A stretch of DNA of 64,000 nucleotides from Isoalcanivorax pacificus W11-5. GTDB lineage: Bacteria; Pseudomonadota; Gammaproteobacteria; Pseudomonadales; Alcanivoracaceae. Below, one piece after another: positions 1 through 9,730 of the stretch; the stretch's first letter is position 1; each line of letters opens with the position of its first letter. The notes beneath the pieces were generated by a model. The model had not been told where the DNA came from. It saw nothing but the letters and a program-made list of their open reading frames with translations, and made no database searches. A program made the position numbers and the translations under genes. The stretch lies in NCBI RefSeq assembly GCF_000299335.2, contig NZ_CP004387.1:1922001-1986000 (forward strand), given 5' to 3'.

Positions 1-449
1 GGCAGCCAGCCGGCGATGCGATCACCGGGCATCACGCCGGCCTGTGTCAGACGGGCTGCGAACTGGCCGGCGGCGTGGCGCAATTCATCGAAGCTCAGGC
101 GGCGCTGCCGGCCGTTTTCGGTTTCGCAGATCAGGGCGATGTCGTGCGGGTGCGTGTCGGCGTGGCGTAGCAGGTTTTGCGCATAGTTCAGGTGCAGGTT
201 CGGAAACCAGCGTGTCTCGCGCAGGTGTACGCCGGGCTGCATGGCCGGTGCGGTATCGCCCTCGGCGGTCAGGCCGCAGAAGTGGTAAACCTGTTGCCAG
301 AACAGATCGCTGTCGCGCACGGACCATTGATGCAGTGCCGTGTAATCGGCAAAGGTCTGGCCGGTGGCGGCTTCCGCCTCCCGCATAAACTGCGCCAGCC
401 GTGTTTCGGCGGCGCGGCGCGCATCCGGTTGCCACAGCGGTGTGTTCAT
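1..449 (-). CDS. Acetoacetyl-CoA synthetase, N-terminal part (runs off window)
   Basis: The N-terminal 149 residues of an acetoacetate-CoA ligase (ANL superfamily), which activates acetoacetate with ATP and CoA. The translation begins MNTPLWQPDARRAAETRL and contains FPNLHLNYAQNLL, both typical of the AACS N-terminus; the AMP-binding core lies outside the window. The ATG overlaps the liuD stop codon (ATGA at 446-449), so it is the last visible gene of the liu operon. This makes metabolic sense, because leucine degradation ends in acetoacetate plus acetyl-CoA. HMG-CoA lyase (liuE) is not seen here and could lie further downstream. The family call is firm; nothing can be said about the catalytic core. 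Confidence 0.9.
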   Translation of the reverse strand, partial: MNTPLWQPDARRAAETRLAQFMREAEAATGQTFADYTALHQWSVRDSDLFWQQVYHFCGLTAEGDTAPAMQPGVHLRETRWFPNLHLNYAQNLLRHADTHPHDIALICETENGRQRRLSFDELRHAAGQFAARLTQAGVMPGDRIAGWL

Positions 450-2422
450 CCTGCGTTCTCCGTGTCGTCAGCGTCGAACACAGCCAGCAGGGCGCCTTCG
501 CTGACGGTATCGCCTGCGGCGAAGGGCAGCTCGCGCACCACGCCGGCCACCGGCGCCCGCAGCGTGTGTTCCATTTTCATGGCTTCCATGGTGATCACCG
601 CTGCGCCCGCGTCAACCCGGCTGCCGGCGCTGACGTGGCAGGCCACTACTGTGCCGTTCATCGGGGCGGCAAAGGCGGCGCCACGGGCGGCGTCGTCGGC
701 GTTGCCGAGGTTCGGGTTCAGCAGCAGGCTGTCGGTGTGGCCGTTGCTGAAGAGGTGCAGGTGCTCGCCGTCGAGGCGGGCGCTGGCCGTCAGGCTGTGG
801 TGTGAATCGGTGTCGGCAAGGCGGCCGGTGCCGCTCTGCCAGTGCAATGACAGGCGTTGATCGTCGCACCGTGCATGCAGGGCGTCGTCCTGGCCTTCCA
901 GTATCACGGTATGCAGGCGGTCATCCAGCTGGAAGGTGGCGACAAAGCGAGCGGGTGCGAGATGCTGCCAGCCGCCTAGTTGCGACCAGGGATCGTCATC
1001 GGCGCGGGCACGCAACTGATCACGCCAGCACAACGCGGCGGCACACAGACGCAGCGGCAGGCTCTCGTCCTCCACGCCGGTGGCGGGCTGGTGCTGTGCC
1101 AGGAAACGGGTGGACAGCTCGGCCTGCGCAAACGCGGGATGCTGGAGCACGCTGATCAGGAACGGAATGTTGTGCCGGATGCCGGCAATGCGCGTGTGCG
1201 CGAGTGCCCGGGCCAGGCGCCGCCGGGCCTGATCACGGTCGTCGCCAAAGCAGATGATTTTCGCCAGCATCGGGTCGTAATGGTCGCTGACGCGATCGCC
1301 TTCGCCAAAGCCGGTGTCCACGCGCAGGCCGGGTTGCTGTGGCCATTCGCACACGGCCAGCAGGCCGGAGGAGGGCATGAACTGGCGCGCCGGGTCTTCG
1401 GCATACAGCCGCACTTCCATGGCGTGGCCCTGGATGCGCAATTCGGATTGTTGCTTTGGCAGTGCGCCGCCGGCGGCCACGCTCAACTGCCAGGCCACCA
1501 GGTCTTCGCCGGTGATCAGTTCAGTGACCGGGTGCTCCACCTGCAGGCGGGTGTTCATTTCCATGAAATAAAACTGGCCGTCCGGGGCGAGCAGGAATTC
1601 CACCGTGCCGGCGCCGCGATAATCGATCGCCAGGGCGGCCCGCACGGCAGCATCGCCCAGTTGCTGGCGCAGGGCGTCGCTGACACCGGGTGCCGGGGCT
1701 TCTTCGATAATTTTCTGGTGACGGCGCTGCACAGAACAGTCGCGCTCGAACAGATGCACGGCGTTGCCGTGACTGTCGGCGAACACCTGCACTTCCACGT
1801 GGCGGGCCTGTTCCAGATACCGCTCCAGCAGCACGCGATCATCACCGAAGGCGCCACGGGCTTCGCGGCGCGCGGCGGCCAGGGCATCGGCAAAGTCTTC
1901 TGCACGCTCAACCACGCGCATGCCTTTGCCGCCACCGCCGGCCACGGCCTTGATCAGCAGCGGAAAGCCGATCTCGCCGGTGGCGGCGAGCAGTTCGTCA
2001 TCGCTGGCGCCTTCGCGGTCAAAGCCGGGCAGCACCGGCACCTGATGTTGCGCCATGTGCTGCCGGGCGGCGGCCTTGTCACCCATCAGCCGGATGGCGT
2101 CGGTGCCGGGGCCGACAAAGATCAGGCCGGCGGCGTCGCAGGCGTTGGCGAAGGCGGCGTTTTCAGACAGAAAACCATAGCCGGGGTGAACCGCATCGGC
2201 GCCGCTTTGCTGCGCGGCCGCGATCACTTTTTCAATATCGAGGTAGCTTTCCCGGGCCGGTGCCGGACCCAGGCGTATGGCCTGGTCGGCTTGTATCACA
2301 TGCGGCAGGGTGGCGTCGGCGTCGGAATAGACGGCGACGGTTTCAATGCCCAGTGCGCGGCAGGTGCGGATAATGCGGCAGGCGATTTCGCCCCGGTTGG
2401 CGATCAGCAGACGGTGGATCAT
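446..2422 (-). CDS. liuD: 3-methylcrotonyl-CoA carboxylase, biotin-carrying alpha subunit
   Basis: 658-residue biotin carboxylase plus biotin carrier subunit of methylcrotonyl-CoA carboxylase, which carboxylates 3-methylcrotonyl-CoA in leucine degradation. The N-terminus (IHRLLIANRGEIACRII) is the biotin carboxylase start, followed by an ATP-grasp region with the glycine-rich KAVAGGGGKGM loop and the EMNTRLQVEHPVTE motif. The C-terminal biotinyl domain has the MEAMKMEH signature with the biotinylated lysine at about residue 616. It is encoded 18 bases after liuC and overlaps the downstream acetoacetyl-CoA synthetase. Paralogous acetyl-, propionyl- and geranyl-CoA carboxylase subunits look similar; the LiuA/B/C neighbours decide the call. 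Confidence 0.95.
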   Translation of the reverse strand: MIHRLLIANRGEIACRIIRTCRALGIETVAVYSDADATLPHVIQADQAIRLGPAPARESYLDIEKVIAAAQQSGADAVHPGYGFLSENAAFANACDAAGLIFVGPGTDAIRLMGDKAAARQHMAQHQVPVLPGFDREGASDDELLAATGEIGFPLLIKAVAGGGGKGMRVVERAEDFADALAAARREARGAFGDDRVLLERYLEQARHVEVQVFADSHGNAVHLFERDCSVQRRHQKIIEEAPAPGVSDALRQQLGDAAVRAALAIDYRGAGTVEFLLAPDGQFYFMEMNTRLQVEHPVTELITGEDLVAWQLSVAAGGALPKQQSELRIQGHAMEVRLYAEDPARQFMPSSGLLAVCEWPQQPGLRVDTGFGEGDRVSDHYDPMLAKIICFGDDRDQARRRLARALAHTRIAGIRHNIPFLISVLQHPAFAQAELSTRFLAQHQPATGVEDESLPLRLCAAALCWRDQLRARADDDPWSQLGGWQHLAPARFVATFQLDDRLHTVILEGQDDALHARCDDQRLSLHWQSGTGRLADTDSHHSLTASARLDGEHLHLFSNGHTDSLLLNPNLGNADDAARGAAFAAPMNGTVVACHVSAGSRVDAGAAVITMEAMKMEHTLRAPVAGVVRELPFAAGDTVSEGALLAVFDADDTENAG

Positions 2423-2440
2423 GCGCGAGCTCCCGTGACG

Positions 2441-3217
2441 TTAGTGTGGCCGCCAACTTGGCGCGCGTTTTTCCAGAAAGGCACTCAGGCCCTCGCGGCC
2501 TTCGTCGGTGCTGCGCAGGCCGGCGATCAGTTCCGCCGTCCAGGCGATCAGCTCATCGCTGGCCGGTTGCCCGGCCACCTTGTCGACGATCTCGCGGGCT
2601 TTCAATTGCGCGTTCGGTGCGCCAGCCAGTAATGCCTCGATACAGCGGTCTACCGCTGCGTCCAGTTCGGCTTCCGGCACAGCTTCGTGGGCCATGCCGA
2701 TCTGCACGGCGCGGGCCGCGTCGATCACTTCGGCGGTCATGAAATAACGCCGCGCCTGGCGCGCGCCGATGGCGCGCACGACGTAAGGCGAAATCACGGC
2801 GGGCAGCAGGCCGATGCGCACTTCGCTCAGGCAGAAGCGGGCGGTGTCGGCGGCGATGGTGATGTCGCTGGCGCAGGCGAGGCCGGTGGCACCGCCGTAG
2901 GCTGCGCCCTGCACACGGGTAATGACAGGTTTGGCGGCACGGTCAAGCGTGCTCATCAGCGCGGCCAGGCGGGCGGCGTCGGCGCGGTTTTCGTCCCAGT
3001 TCTTGTCGGCCATGCGGCGCATCCAGCCCAGGTCGCCGCCGGCGCTGAAATGCTTGCCGGCACCGGCCAGCACGATCACCCGCGCATCGCTGTCCCCGGC
3101 TTCGGTGACGCAGCGGATGATGTCCTCGATCAGGGCATCGTCGAAGGCATTGAGTTTGTCCGGCCGGTTCAGCGTGATGCGGGCCACCGGGCCGTCGTAC
3201 TGCAGCAGAATGCTCAT
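2441..3217 (-). CDS. liuC: 3-methylglutaconyl-CoA hydratase (enoyl-CoA hydratase family)
   Basis: 258-residue crotonase-fold protein, the usual length. It has the oxyanion-hole segments AGAGKHFSAGGDLGWM and GAAYGGATGLACASDI, as expected for the hydratase that converts 3-methylglutaconyl-CoA to HMG-CoA. It sits between liuB and liuD with 12- and 18-base gaps, so it is co-transcribed. The sequence alone places it in the crotonase superfamily; the substrate is assigned from the operon. Confidence 0.92.
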   Translation of the reverse strand: MSILLQYDGPVARITLNRPDKLNAFDDALIEDIIRCVTEAGDSDARVIVLAGAGKHFSAGGDLGWMRRMADKNWDENRADAARLAALMSTLDRAAKPVITRVQGAAYGGATGLACASDITIAADTARFCLSEVRIGLLPAVISPYVVRAIGARQARRYFMTAEVIDAARAVQIGMAHEAVPEAELDAAVDRCIEALLAGAPNAQLKAREIVDKVAGQPASDELIAWTAELIAGLRSTDEGREGLSAFLEKRAPSWRPH

Positions 3218-3229
3218 GGCGGAATCCTG

Positions 3230-4837
3230 TTACATGCGGAACACGCCGTAGCGTGTTTCGGTGATGGGGGCGTTCAGGCTGGCCGACAGGCACAGGCCGA
3301 GCACATCGCGGGTGCTGGCCGGGTCGATGATGCCGTCGTCCCACAGCCGTGCGCTGGCGTAGTAGGGGCGGGCCATCTGGTCGTACTGCTCGACCATGGA
3401 CTGCTGGAAGGCTTTCGCCTCGTCCTCGCTCCACTGTTCGCCTTTTTTCTTCAGCGATGCCTGGCGCACCTGCGTCAGCACACTGGCGGCCTGTTCACCG
3501 CCCATGACGGAAATGCGGGCGTTGGGCCACATGAACATGAAACGCGGGTCGTAGGCGCGGCCGCACATGCCGTAGTTGCCGGCGCCGTAGCTGCCGCCGG
3601 TGACCACGGTGAATTTCGGCACGCTGGCACAGGCCACGGCGTTGACCATCTTGGCGCCGTGTTTGGCAATGCCTTCGGCCTCGTATTTTTTGCCGACCAT
3701 AAAGCCGTTGATGTTCTGCAGAAAGAGCAGCGGAATACCGCGCTGATTGCACAGCTCGATAAAGTGCGCGCCCTTGAGGGCGGACTCGGAAAACAGAATG
3801 CCGTCGTTGGCCAGGATGCCGACCGGGAAACCGTGAATGCGGGCAAAGCCGGTCACCAGGGTGGTGCCGTAGCGGGCCTTGAATTCGTCCAGCTCGGAGC
3901 CGTCGACGATGCGGGCGATAATTTCCCGCGCCGGCATCGGCTGCCGCGTGCTCGGCGGAATGATGCCGTACAGTTCTTCCGGCGCGTAGGCAGGGGCGAC
4001 CGGCGCCGCCATGTCCATCTGCTGCGGCTTGCGCCAGTTCAGGCGCGAGACGGCCTGTCGTGCCAGGGCCAGGGCATGGGCTTCGTCTTCGGCCAGGTGA
4101 TCGGCCACGCCGGACTGCTCGCAGTGCAGGGCCGCGCCGCCCAGTTCCTCGGCGCTGACTTCTTCACCGGTGGCGGCTTTCACCAGCGGCGGGCCGGCCA
4201 GGAAAATGGTGCCCTGGTTTTTCACCATGATGGTCTCGTCGGCCATGGCCGGCACATAGGCGCCACCGGCAGTGCAGGAGCCGAGCACGACAGCAATCTG
4301 TGGAATGCCGCGCGCAGACATATTCGCCTGGTTAAAGAAAATGCGACCGAAATGTTCGCGGTCGGGAAAAACTTCGTCCTGGCGCGGCAAGTTGGCGCCG
4401 CCGGAATCCACCAGGTAAATGCAGGGCAGGCGGTTTTCCGCCGCGATGGCCTGGGCGCGCAGGTGTTTTTTCACCGTCAGCGGATAATAGCTGCCGCCTT
4501 TGACGGTGGGGTCGTTGGCGACGATCATGCATTCCACGCCGTGCACGCGACCGATGCCGCCGACGCAGCCGGCGGCGGGCACGTCTTCACCGTACACATC
4601 CAGCGCGGCCAGCGGCGACAATTCGAGAAACGGCGAGCCGGGGTCCAGCAGGCGCGCGATCCGCTCACGCACCGGCAGTTTGCCCTGGCTGCGCAGCCGG
4701 GCCTCGGCGGCTTCGCCGCCGCCGTGGGCAATCTGCGCCAGCCTGTTCTGCAATTCTGCTTTCAGCGTCAGGTTGTGCGCACGGTTGGCGGCGAAGTCGT
4801 CGCTGCCGGTGTTGATACGGGAAATGATTCTGGGCAT
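3230..4837 (-). CDS. liuB: 3-methylcrotonyl-CoA carboxylase, beta (carboxyltransferase) subunit
   Basis: 535-residue carboxyltransferase subunit with N- and C-terminal CT domains. It begins [18 protein letters not shown] and carries the acyl-CoA binding loop [15 protein letters not shown] and the C-terminal [20 protein letters not shown] motif, both characteristic of MCC beta. It partners with LiuD; the enzyme is a cytosolic alpha/beta complex. The gene is 17 bases downstream of liuA and 12 bases upstream of liuC. Confidence 0.95.
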   Translation of the reverse strand: MPRIISRINTGSDDFAANRAHNLTLKAELQNRLAQIAHGGGEAAEARLRSQGKLPVRERIARLLDPGSPFLELSPLAALDVYGEDVPAAGCVGGIGRVHGVECMIVANDPTVKGGSYYPLTVKKHLRAQAIAAENRLPCIYLVDSGGANLPRQDEVFPDREHFGRIFFNQANMSARGIPQIAVVLGSCTAGGAYVPAMADETIMVKNQGTIFLAGPPLVKAATGEEVSAEELGGAALHCEQSGVADHLAEDEAHALALARQAVSRLNWRKPQQMDMAAPVAPAYAPEELYGIIPPSTRQPMPAREIIARIVDGSELDEFKARYGTTLVTGFARIHGFPVGILANDGILFSESALKGAHFIELCNQRGIPLLFLQNINGFMVGKKYEAEGIAKHGAKMVNAVACASVPKFTVVTGGSYGAGNYGMCGRAYDPRFMFMWPNARISVMGGEQAASVLTQVRQASLKKKGEQWSEDEAKAFQQSMVEQYDQMARPYYASARLWDDGIIDPASTRDVLGLCLSASLNAPITETRYGVFRM

Positions 4838-4854
4838 GGTGGCTCCGGCCGCGC

Positions 4855-6021
4855 TCAGGCGGTTTCCTTGAACAGCTCACGGCCGATCAGCATGCGACGG
4901 ATCTCGCTGGTGCCGGCACCGATCTCGTACAGTTTGGCGTCGCGCAGGAGGCGGCCGGTGGGGTAGTCGTTGATATAGCCGTTGCCGCCCAGGCACTGGA
5001 TCGCTTCCAGCGCCATTTTGGTGGCGTTTTCGGCACAGTAGAGAATCACACCGGCGGCATCCTTGCGGCTGCTTTCGCCCCGGTCGCAGGCCTGCGCCAC
5101 GGCATACAGGTAGGCGCGGCTGGCGTTCAGGGTCACGTACATATCGGCCAGCTTGCCCTGCATGAGCTGGAATTCACCGATGCTCTGGCCGAACTGCTTG
5201 CGCTCGTGCAGATAGGGCACCACCACGTCCAGCGCGGCCTGCATGATGCCGACGGCGCCGCCGGCGAGCACAGTGCGTTCGTAGTCGAGGCCGCTCATCA
5301 GCACGCGCACGCCATCGTTGAGCTTGCCGAGCACGTTTTCTTCCGGCACTTCGCAATCCTCGAACACCAGCTCGCAGGTGTTGGAGCCGCGCATGCCGAG
5401 CTTGTCCAGTTTCTGGGCGCGGGAAAAGCCGGGGAAATCACGTTCGACGATAAAGGCAGTGATGCCGCGCGGGCCGGCACTGGTGTCGGTCTTGGCGTAG
5501 ATCACGTAGGTGTCGGCGTCCGGGCCGTTGGTGATCCACATCTTGTTGCCGTTGAGGACGTAGCGGTCGCCGCGCTTGTCGGCGCGCAGCTTCATGCTTA
5601 CCACGTCGGAACCGGCACCCGGCTCGCTCATGGCCAGTGCGCCGACGTGCTCGCCGGAAATCAGCTTCGGCAGGTAGCGGGCTTTTTGTGCGTCGTTGCC
5701 GTTCAGGGAAATCTGGTTCACGCACAGGTTGGAGTGCGCGCCGTAGGAAAGGCCAATGGAAGCCGAGGCACGGGAGATTTCTTCCATCACCAGCGTGTGG
5801 GCCAGGTAGCCCATGCCCGCGCCGCCGTATTCCTCGCTGGCGGTGACGCCGAGCACGCCCAGGTCGCCCAGCTTGCGCCACATCGGCATCGGGAAGGCGT
5901 TGTCGCGGTCCACGTCGGCGGCGATCGGCATGATTTCCTTTTCGGCGAAGGCACGCACGCTGTCGCGCAGCGCGGTCAGTGTCTCGTCGAAATTGAATTG
6001 CAGGGTGGGGTAGAGGCTCAT
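4855..6021 (-). CDS. liuA: Isovaleryl-CoA dehydrogenase
   Basis: 388-residue FAD-dependent acyl-CoA dehydrogenase that oxidises isovaleryl-CoA to 3-methylcrotonyl-CoA. Family signatures are [18 protein letters not shown] (FAD/substrate domain) and the C-terminal [20 protein letters not shown]. The residue after YEIG is Ala, not the Glu used by medium-chain enzymes, as in known isovaleryl-CoA dehydrogenases. I chose the ATG at 6021 (MSLYPTLQF) because GAGGAAG lies six bases upstream; an in-frame start at 6036 has no such site. First structural gene after liuR. Confidence 0.95.
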   Translation of the reverse strand: MSLYPTLQFNFDETLTALRDSVRAFAEKEIMPIAADVDRDNAFPMPMWRKLGDLGVLGVTASEEYGGAGMGYLAHTLVMEEISRASASIGLSYGAHSNLCVNQISLNGNDAQKARYLPKLISGEHVGALAMSEPGAGSDVVSMKLRADKRGDRYVLNGNKMWITNGPDADTYVIYAKTDTSAGPRGITAFIVERDFPGFSRAQKLDKLGMRGSNTCELVFEDCEVPEENVLGKLNDGVRVLMSGLDYERTVLAGGAVGIMQAALDVVVPYLHERKQFGQSIGEFQLMQGKLADMYVTLNASRAYLYAVAQACDRGESSRKDAAGVILYCAENATKMALEAIQCLGGNGYINDYPTGRLLRDAKLYEIGAGTSEIRRMLIGRELFKETA

Positions 6022-6045
6022 GACGTGCTTCCTCACAGGGATGGC

Positions 6046-6471
6046 TCAGTTGTTATCGGTAATGCGCTGCAGGGTGTCCAGGCAGCGCTGTTCGGCTTCG
6101 TCCAGTTCCAGCTGCATGACTTCGATGTCGTGCAGTTGCTGGGTCAGTTGCGCGCGTTTCTCGTGGATCTTGTCCATCAGCGCCTGCAACTGGCCACGGT
6201 TGTTGTCGCTGCCAGGGCTGTACAGCTCAATCAGCTCGCGGCTTTCCGCCAGTGAAAAGCCCAGCCGCTTGCCGCGCAGGATCAGTTTCAGCCGCACCCG
6301 GTCGGCGGGGCTGTAGACGCGGGTCTGGCCCCGGCGGCGGGGCGTCAGCAGCCCCATGTCCTCGTAGAAACGGATCGTGCGGGTGGTGACATCCAGCTCA
6401 CGGGCCAGTTCGCCAATGCTGTAGGTGCGGGCGTCCGGGCGTGGCTGTGGGGTGGTTTTGCGCTGGCTCAT
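6046..6471 (-). CDS. liuR: MerR-family regulator of leucine/isovalerate degradation
   Basis: 141-residue MerR-family protein. An N-terminal winged HTH (YSIGELARELDVTTRTIRFY, about residues 17-85) is followed by a coiled coil (KIHEKRAQLTQQLHDIEVMQ). It is the first gene of the liu operon and a perfect palindrome lies 22 bases upstream of its ATG, fitting autoregulation and control of the whole operon. The ATG at 6471 is preferred to an in-frame TTG at 6480, though neither has a strong ribosome site. No metal-binding cysteines are seen, as expected for the metabolite-responsive LiuR group. Confidence 0.9.
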   Translation of the reverse strand: MSQRKTTPQPRPDARTYSIGELARELDVTTRTIRFYEDMGLLTPRRRGQTRVYSPADRVRLKLILRGKRLGFSLAESRELIELYSPGSDNNRGQLQALMDKIHEKRAQLTQQLHDIEVMQLELDEAEQRCLDTLQRITDNN

Positions 6472-6492
6472 GCTGCGCAACGGTAGCGGAAG

Positions 6493-6508
6493 TTTACGTT
6501 AACGTAAA
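6493..6508. promoter_or_regulatory. LiuR operator (16-bp perfect palindrome)
   Basis: TTTACGTTAACGTAAA is its own reverse complement and lies 22 bases before the liuR start. It closely resembles the LiuR motif described for proteobacterial branched-chain amino acid catabolic genes. It probably overlaps the liu promoter. Confidence 0.85.
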
Positions 6509-6713
6509 GTGCCGGCAGCAGGCCTGCAAACCCGCGTCAGCGCTTGTCCGACAAGGGGTAGCCGGCCCCGTGAGCCGGTGGTAACGTAGCGCGTCATCGC
6601 GGGGCCGGTTTCCCTGTGTTCTGTTTCAGGGCCCCGCCAGCGACGCCCGCCCTGCCTGAGGGCGGTGTGGCGAGGGATTGAGTTACAGGCCCGGGCCTGG
6701 GAGATGGCGCCGC

Positions 6714-9011
6714 ATGAATCGCTCTGCCGTATCGGCCAGCAAGGACCGCAAGGTCCTGCGCAGGATTGACTTCGGGGCCGCCAGAACATCCGTTGCGGGT
6801 GTGTTGGCGGCCCTTGCCGTTTTTGCCCTGATCGGTTTCTGGGGGCGGCTGTATTACGACTTCGAGGGGCTGGTGCTCGGCTTCGGGCTGATGGTCCTGC
6901 TGGTCACCGCCTACCGGCTGCTGATCGTGGCCCGCTTCGATACCCTGTACGCCGCCGGCCCGGCGCGCTGGCGCCGCCTGTTCGGCCTCGGCCTGCTGGC
7001 GCATGCCTGCGTCTGGGGCGCGCTGTTCGGCACCGTCACGGTGCTGTACGGGATCGGCTTCAATTTCTTCGCCGTGGCGCTGTACAACATCGGCGTCACC
7101 ACCGCGCTGTCCAGCGCCTGGATGGCGGCATTGCCCACCCGGCAGGCGTATATCGGCCTGATGTTTGCGCCCGGCATCGTGGCGCTGGCGGTCAGCGGCG
7201 CGCCGCAGGGCATTATCCTGGCGCTGCTGCTGGCCGTGTACGCCCTCTACCTTTACCGCATGTTTGCCAACCTCTACGACACCTTCTGGCATGCGCTGGC
7301 GCGCGAGCGGCGCCCGGCGCTGACGCAGGCGGCGCAGGGTGGCGTGGTGCCGCGCTCGGGGCAGGATATCCAGCTCAGCCTGGTGTACCGGCTGGCGCAT
7401 GAGCTGCGCACCCCGATGAACAGCATGCTGGGCATGCTGGCGCTGCTGGATGAAACCGAGCTCTCCAAGGAGCAGAAGGAATACCATCTGGTGGCGTCGC
7501 AGTCGGGCAAGCTGTTGTTGTCGCTGATCGACGACGTGCTGGATTACAGCCGCATTCTGACCGGCCGCATTGTCCTGAACCCGGATTTCTTTGACCTGCG
7601 CTCGGCGCTGGAACAGTCGCTGGATGCCTACGGCCATATCGCCCAGGGCAAGGGCATCGAACTGACCTGTGTCATGAGCCACCATCTGCCGCGCCGGGTG
7701 CGCGGCGACCGGGAGCGTATCCTGCAGGTGATGAACAACCTGCTCAGCAACGCCATCAAGTTTTCCGAACGCGGCGAGATTCGCGTCGAGGTGGATTTCC
7801 AGGGCGATACCGACCGCGAGGGCATGCTGCAACTGCGCGTGCGCGACCAGGGCATCGGCATGGAGCCGGACGCCGCGCGGCAATTGTTCGAGGACCAGTT
7901 CCTCGGCCCCGACCCGGACCCGTTCAGTAACCGTCAGGGCGGCTTCGGGCTGCTGGTCTGCAAGGGCCTGGTGGAAGCCATGTCCGGACGCATCGGCGTC
8001 GACAGTGAAGCCGGGCAGGGCAGTTGCTTCTGGCTGAGCCTGCCGATGCAGGCCCAGCCGGACCTCAGCGAGCGCGCTGACCTGCGCCGTGCACTGCGTG
8101 ACAAACGGATGCTGGTGGCCGGTGCCGCCAGCGGCACCGGCGAAATGCTGCGCGAAGAACTGGACGCGCTGGAGGGCCAGTGCACGCTGGCCGAAGACTA
8201 CGACGACGCACTACAGGCACTGCGCGCCGGCCACCGCGATAAACAGGAATACGCCCTGCTGTTTGTTGATACCTGGCTGCGTCGCGACAGCGCCCTGAAC
8301 CTGTGCCGCACCGTGTACGGTGACCCGGCGCTCCAGGGCGTGCAGGTGCTGCTCAGCGTGGGCGTGGACGAACGCAGTCACAGCGCTGTGCAGAAACTGG
8401 TGCAGCAATATGATCTGCCGGTGCTGAGCAAGCCGCTGCATCGCACGGGCCTGCGTACGCTGCTGTCGACCTTGTACGGCCTGGAAGATCCGCAGGCCAG
8501 TGACACGGGTTATCAGGAGACCGACGAGGACCGGGCGCGCCGGCGCGATTACCGGCTGCTGCTGGTGGAAGACAACGAAGTCAATCAGCTGGTGATTCGC
8601 GGCATGCTCGGCAAGCTCGGTTATCAGGTCAAAACTGTCAGCAATGGTGAAACCGCCCTGGCGCTGCTGGAGCAGGAACATTTCGATGTGATCCTGCTGG
8701 ACTGCATGATGCCGGACATGGACGGCTTCGATGTGGCGCGGCATGTGCGCGAATTCGAACGCGCCCACGCACCGGCCTCGAAACTGGACAGCCTCGAAGG
8801 CATTCCCCGCGTACCGATCATCGCCATCACCGCCAACACCATGGAAGGCGTCCAGGCCCGCTGCCTGGCTGCCGGCATGGATGATTTTCTTGCCAAGCCG
8901 GTGCAGATCGAGCAACTGGAAACCGTGCTGCGCCACTGGCTGCCCCCCGAGGCGCCGCAACCCCAGGATGACGAGGACGATGTCCCCGTTGACGGAGCGC
9001 CCCGGCCATGA
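6714..9011 (+). CDS. Membrane hybrid sensor histidine kinase with two receiver domains
   Basis: 765-residue hybrid kinase. About 180 N-terminal residues form several hydrophobic segments with no recognised sensor domain, followed by HisKA (LAHELRTPMNSMLGML, phosphoacceptor His229) and HATPase_c (NNLLSNAIKFSERG, RVRDQGIGMEP). The first receiver-like domain keeps an Asp at about 519 (LLFVDTW) but lacks the N-terminal acidic pair, so it looks degenerate. The second is canonical (LLLVEDNEVNQ, phospho-Asp663 in LLDCMMPDMDGF, Lys in FLAKP). The ATG at 6714 follows GGGAGA; an in-frame start 36 bases upstream is weaker. No partner regulator is adjacent, so the signal is unknown. Confidence 0.85.
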   Translation: MNRSAVSASKDRKVLRRIDFGAARTSVAGVLAALAVFALIGFWGRLYYDFEGLVLGFGLMVLLVTAYRLLIVARFDTLYAAGPARWRRLFGLGLLAHACVWGALFGTVTVLYGIGFNFFAVALYNIGVTTALSSAWMAALPTRQAYIGLMFAPGIVALAVSGAPQGIILALLLAVYALYLYRMFANLYDTFWHALARERRPALTQAAQGGVVPRSGQDIQLSLVYRLAHELRTPMNSMLGMLALLDETELSKEQKEYHLVASQSGKLLLSLIDDVLDYSRILTGRIVLNPDFFDLRSALEQSLDAYGHIAQGKGIELTCVMSHHLPRRVRGDRERILQVMNNLLSNAIKFSERGEIRVEVDFQGDTDREGMLQLRVRDQGIGMEPDAARQLFEDQFLGPDPDPFSNRQGGFGLLVCKGLVEAMSGRIGVDSEAGQGSCFWLSLPMQAQPDLSERADLRRALRDKRMLVAGAASGTGEMLREELDALEGQCTLAEDYDDALQALRAGHRDKQEYALLFVDTWLRRDSALNLCRTVYGDPALQGVQVLLSVGVDERSHSAVQKLVQQYDLPVLSKPLHRTGLRTLLSTLYGLEDPQASDTGYQETDEDRARRRDYRLLLVEDNEVNQLVIRGMLGKLGYQVKTVSNGETALALLEQEHFDVILLDCMMPDMDGFDVARHVREFERAHAPASKLDSLEGIPRVPIIAITANTMEGVQARCLAAGMDDFLAKPVQIEQLETVLRHWLPPEAPQPQDDEDDVPVDGAPRP

Positions 9012-9676
9012 CCGTTCATCGCGCACTGGTGCTCGGCGCCACGGGCCTGATCGGCCGCCATCTGTTGTATGCATTGCTGGACTCGCCGCACTGGCAGAGC
9101 GTGCAGGTGCTGACACGTCGCCCGCTGGGTTTCAGCCACGAAAAACTGCGCGAAACAGTCCTGCCGCTGGACCAGATGGCCAGCCGGCCGGACCTGTTCG
9201 CCGTGGACGATGTGTTCTGCTGCCTGGGCACCACCTTGCGCGCCGCCGGCTCGCGGTCCGCGTTCCGGCAGGTGGATTTCGATTATTGTGTGCAGGCTGC
9301 AGAGCTGGCCCGTGCCCAGGGCGCCGATCATTTTCTGGTGGTGTCCGCCGTCAACGCCAGCGCCCGTTCCCGGGTATTTTATTCGCGCACCAAAGGGCAG
9401 ATGGAAGAAGCGGTGGAGGCGCTGGATTTTCGGGCGCTGACGATCATGCAGCCATCGTTGCTGCTGGGCGACCGCAGCGAATTCCGCACCGGCGAACGGC
9501 TGGCGGCGGCTGGCATGCAGTGGCTGCGGCCGTTGCTGAACTGGACCGACGCCGACTGGCTGCCGGTGGATGCTGCCGCCGTGGCCCAGGCCATGCTCGC
9601 GGCCGCCCGCGAGCCGGCCAGCGGCGTGCGCCGGCTGCGCTACCGCGACATACAGCGGCTGGCCGGTATCCACTGA
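9008..9676 (+). CDS. NAD(P)-binding Rossmann protein (HTATIP2/YbjT-like)
   Basis: 222-residue atypical short-chain dehydrogenase/reductase. The N-terminal RALVLGATGLIGRHLLYALL is a glycine-rich NAD(P)-binding motif; later segments (VDDVFCCLGTTLR, HFLVVSAVNA, YSRTKGQME) resemble the HTATIP2-like subgroup. The start overlaps the stop of the sensor kinase (ATGA at 9008-9011), implying translational coupling. Substrate is unknown. Confidence 0.75.
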   Translation: MTVHRALVLGATGLIGRHLLYALLDSPHWQSVQVLTRRPLGFSHEKLRETVLPLDQMASRPDLFAVDDVFCCLGTTLRAAGSRSAFRQVDFDYCVQAAELARAQGADHFLVVSAVNASARSRVFYSRTKGQMEEAVEALDFRALTIMQPSLLLGDRSEFRTGERLAAAGMQWLRPLLNWTDADWLPVDAAAVAQAMLAAAREPASGVRRLRYRDIQRLAGIH

Positions 9677-9730
9677 ATTTTGAACAGTGCGGTGCCAGGT
9701 GCCGCATCAACACACGAGAGGTGAAACACC

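Noticed and set aside
980-2632. 550-codon plus-strand open frame
   Set aside because: It lies antisense to liuD and liuC, which have full family motifs. Long antisense frames are expected at this GC content.
2687-4966. 759-codon plus-strand open frame
   Set aside because: Antisense to liuC and liuB; His/Gly/Ala-rich shadow translation with no domain.
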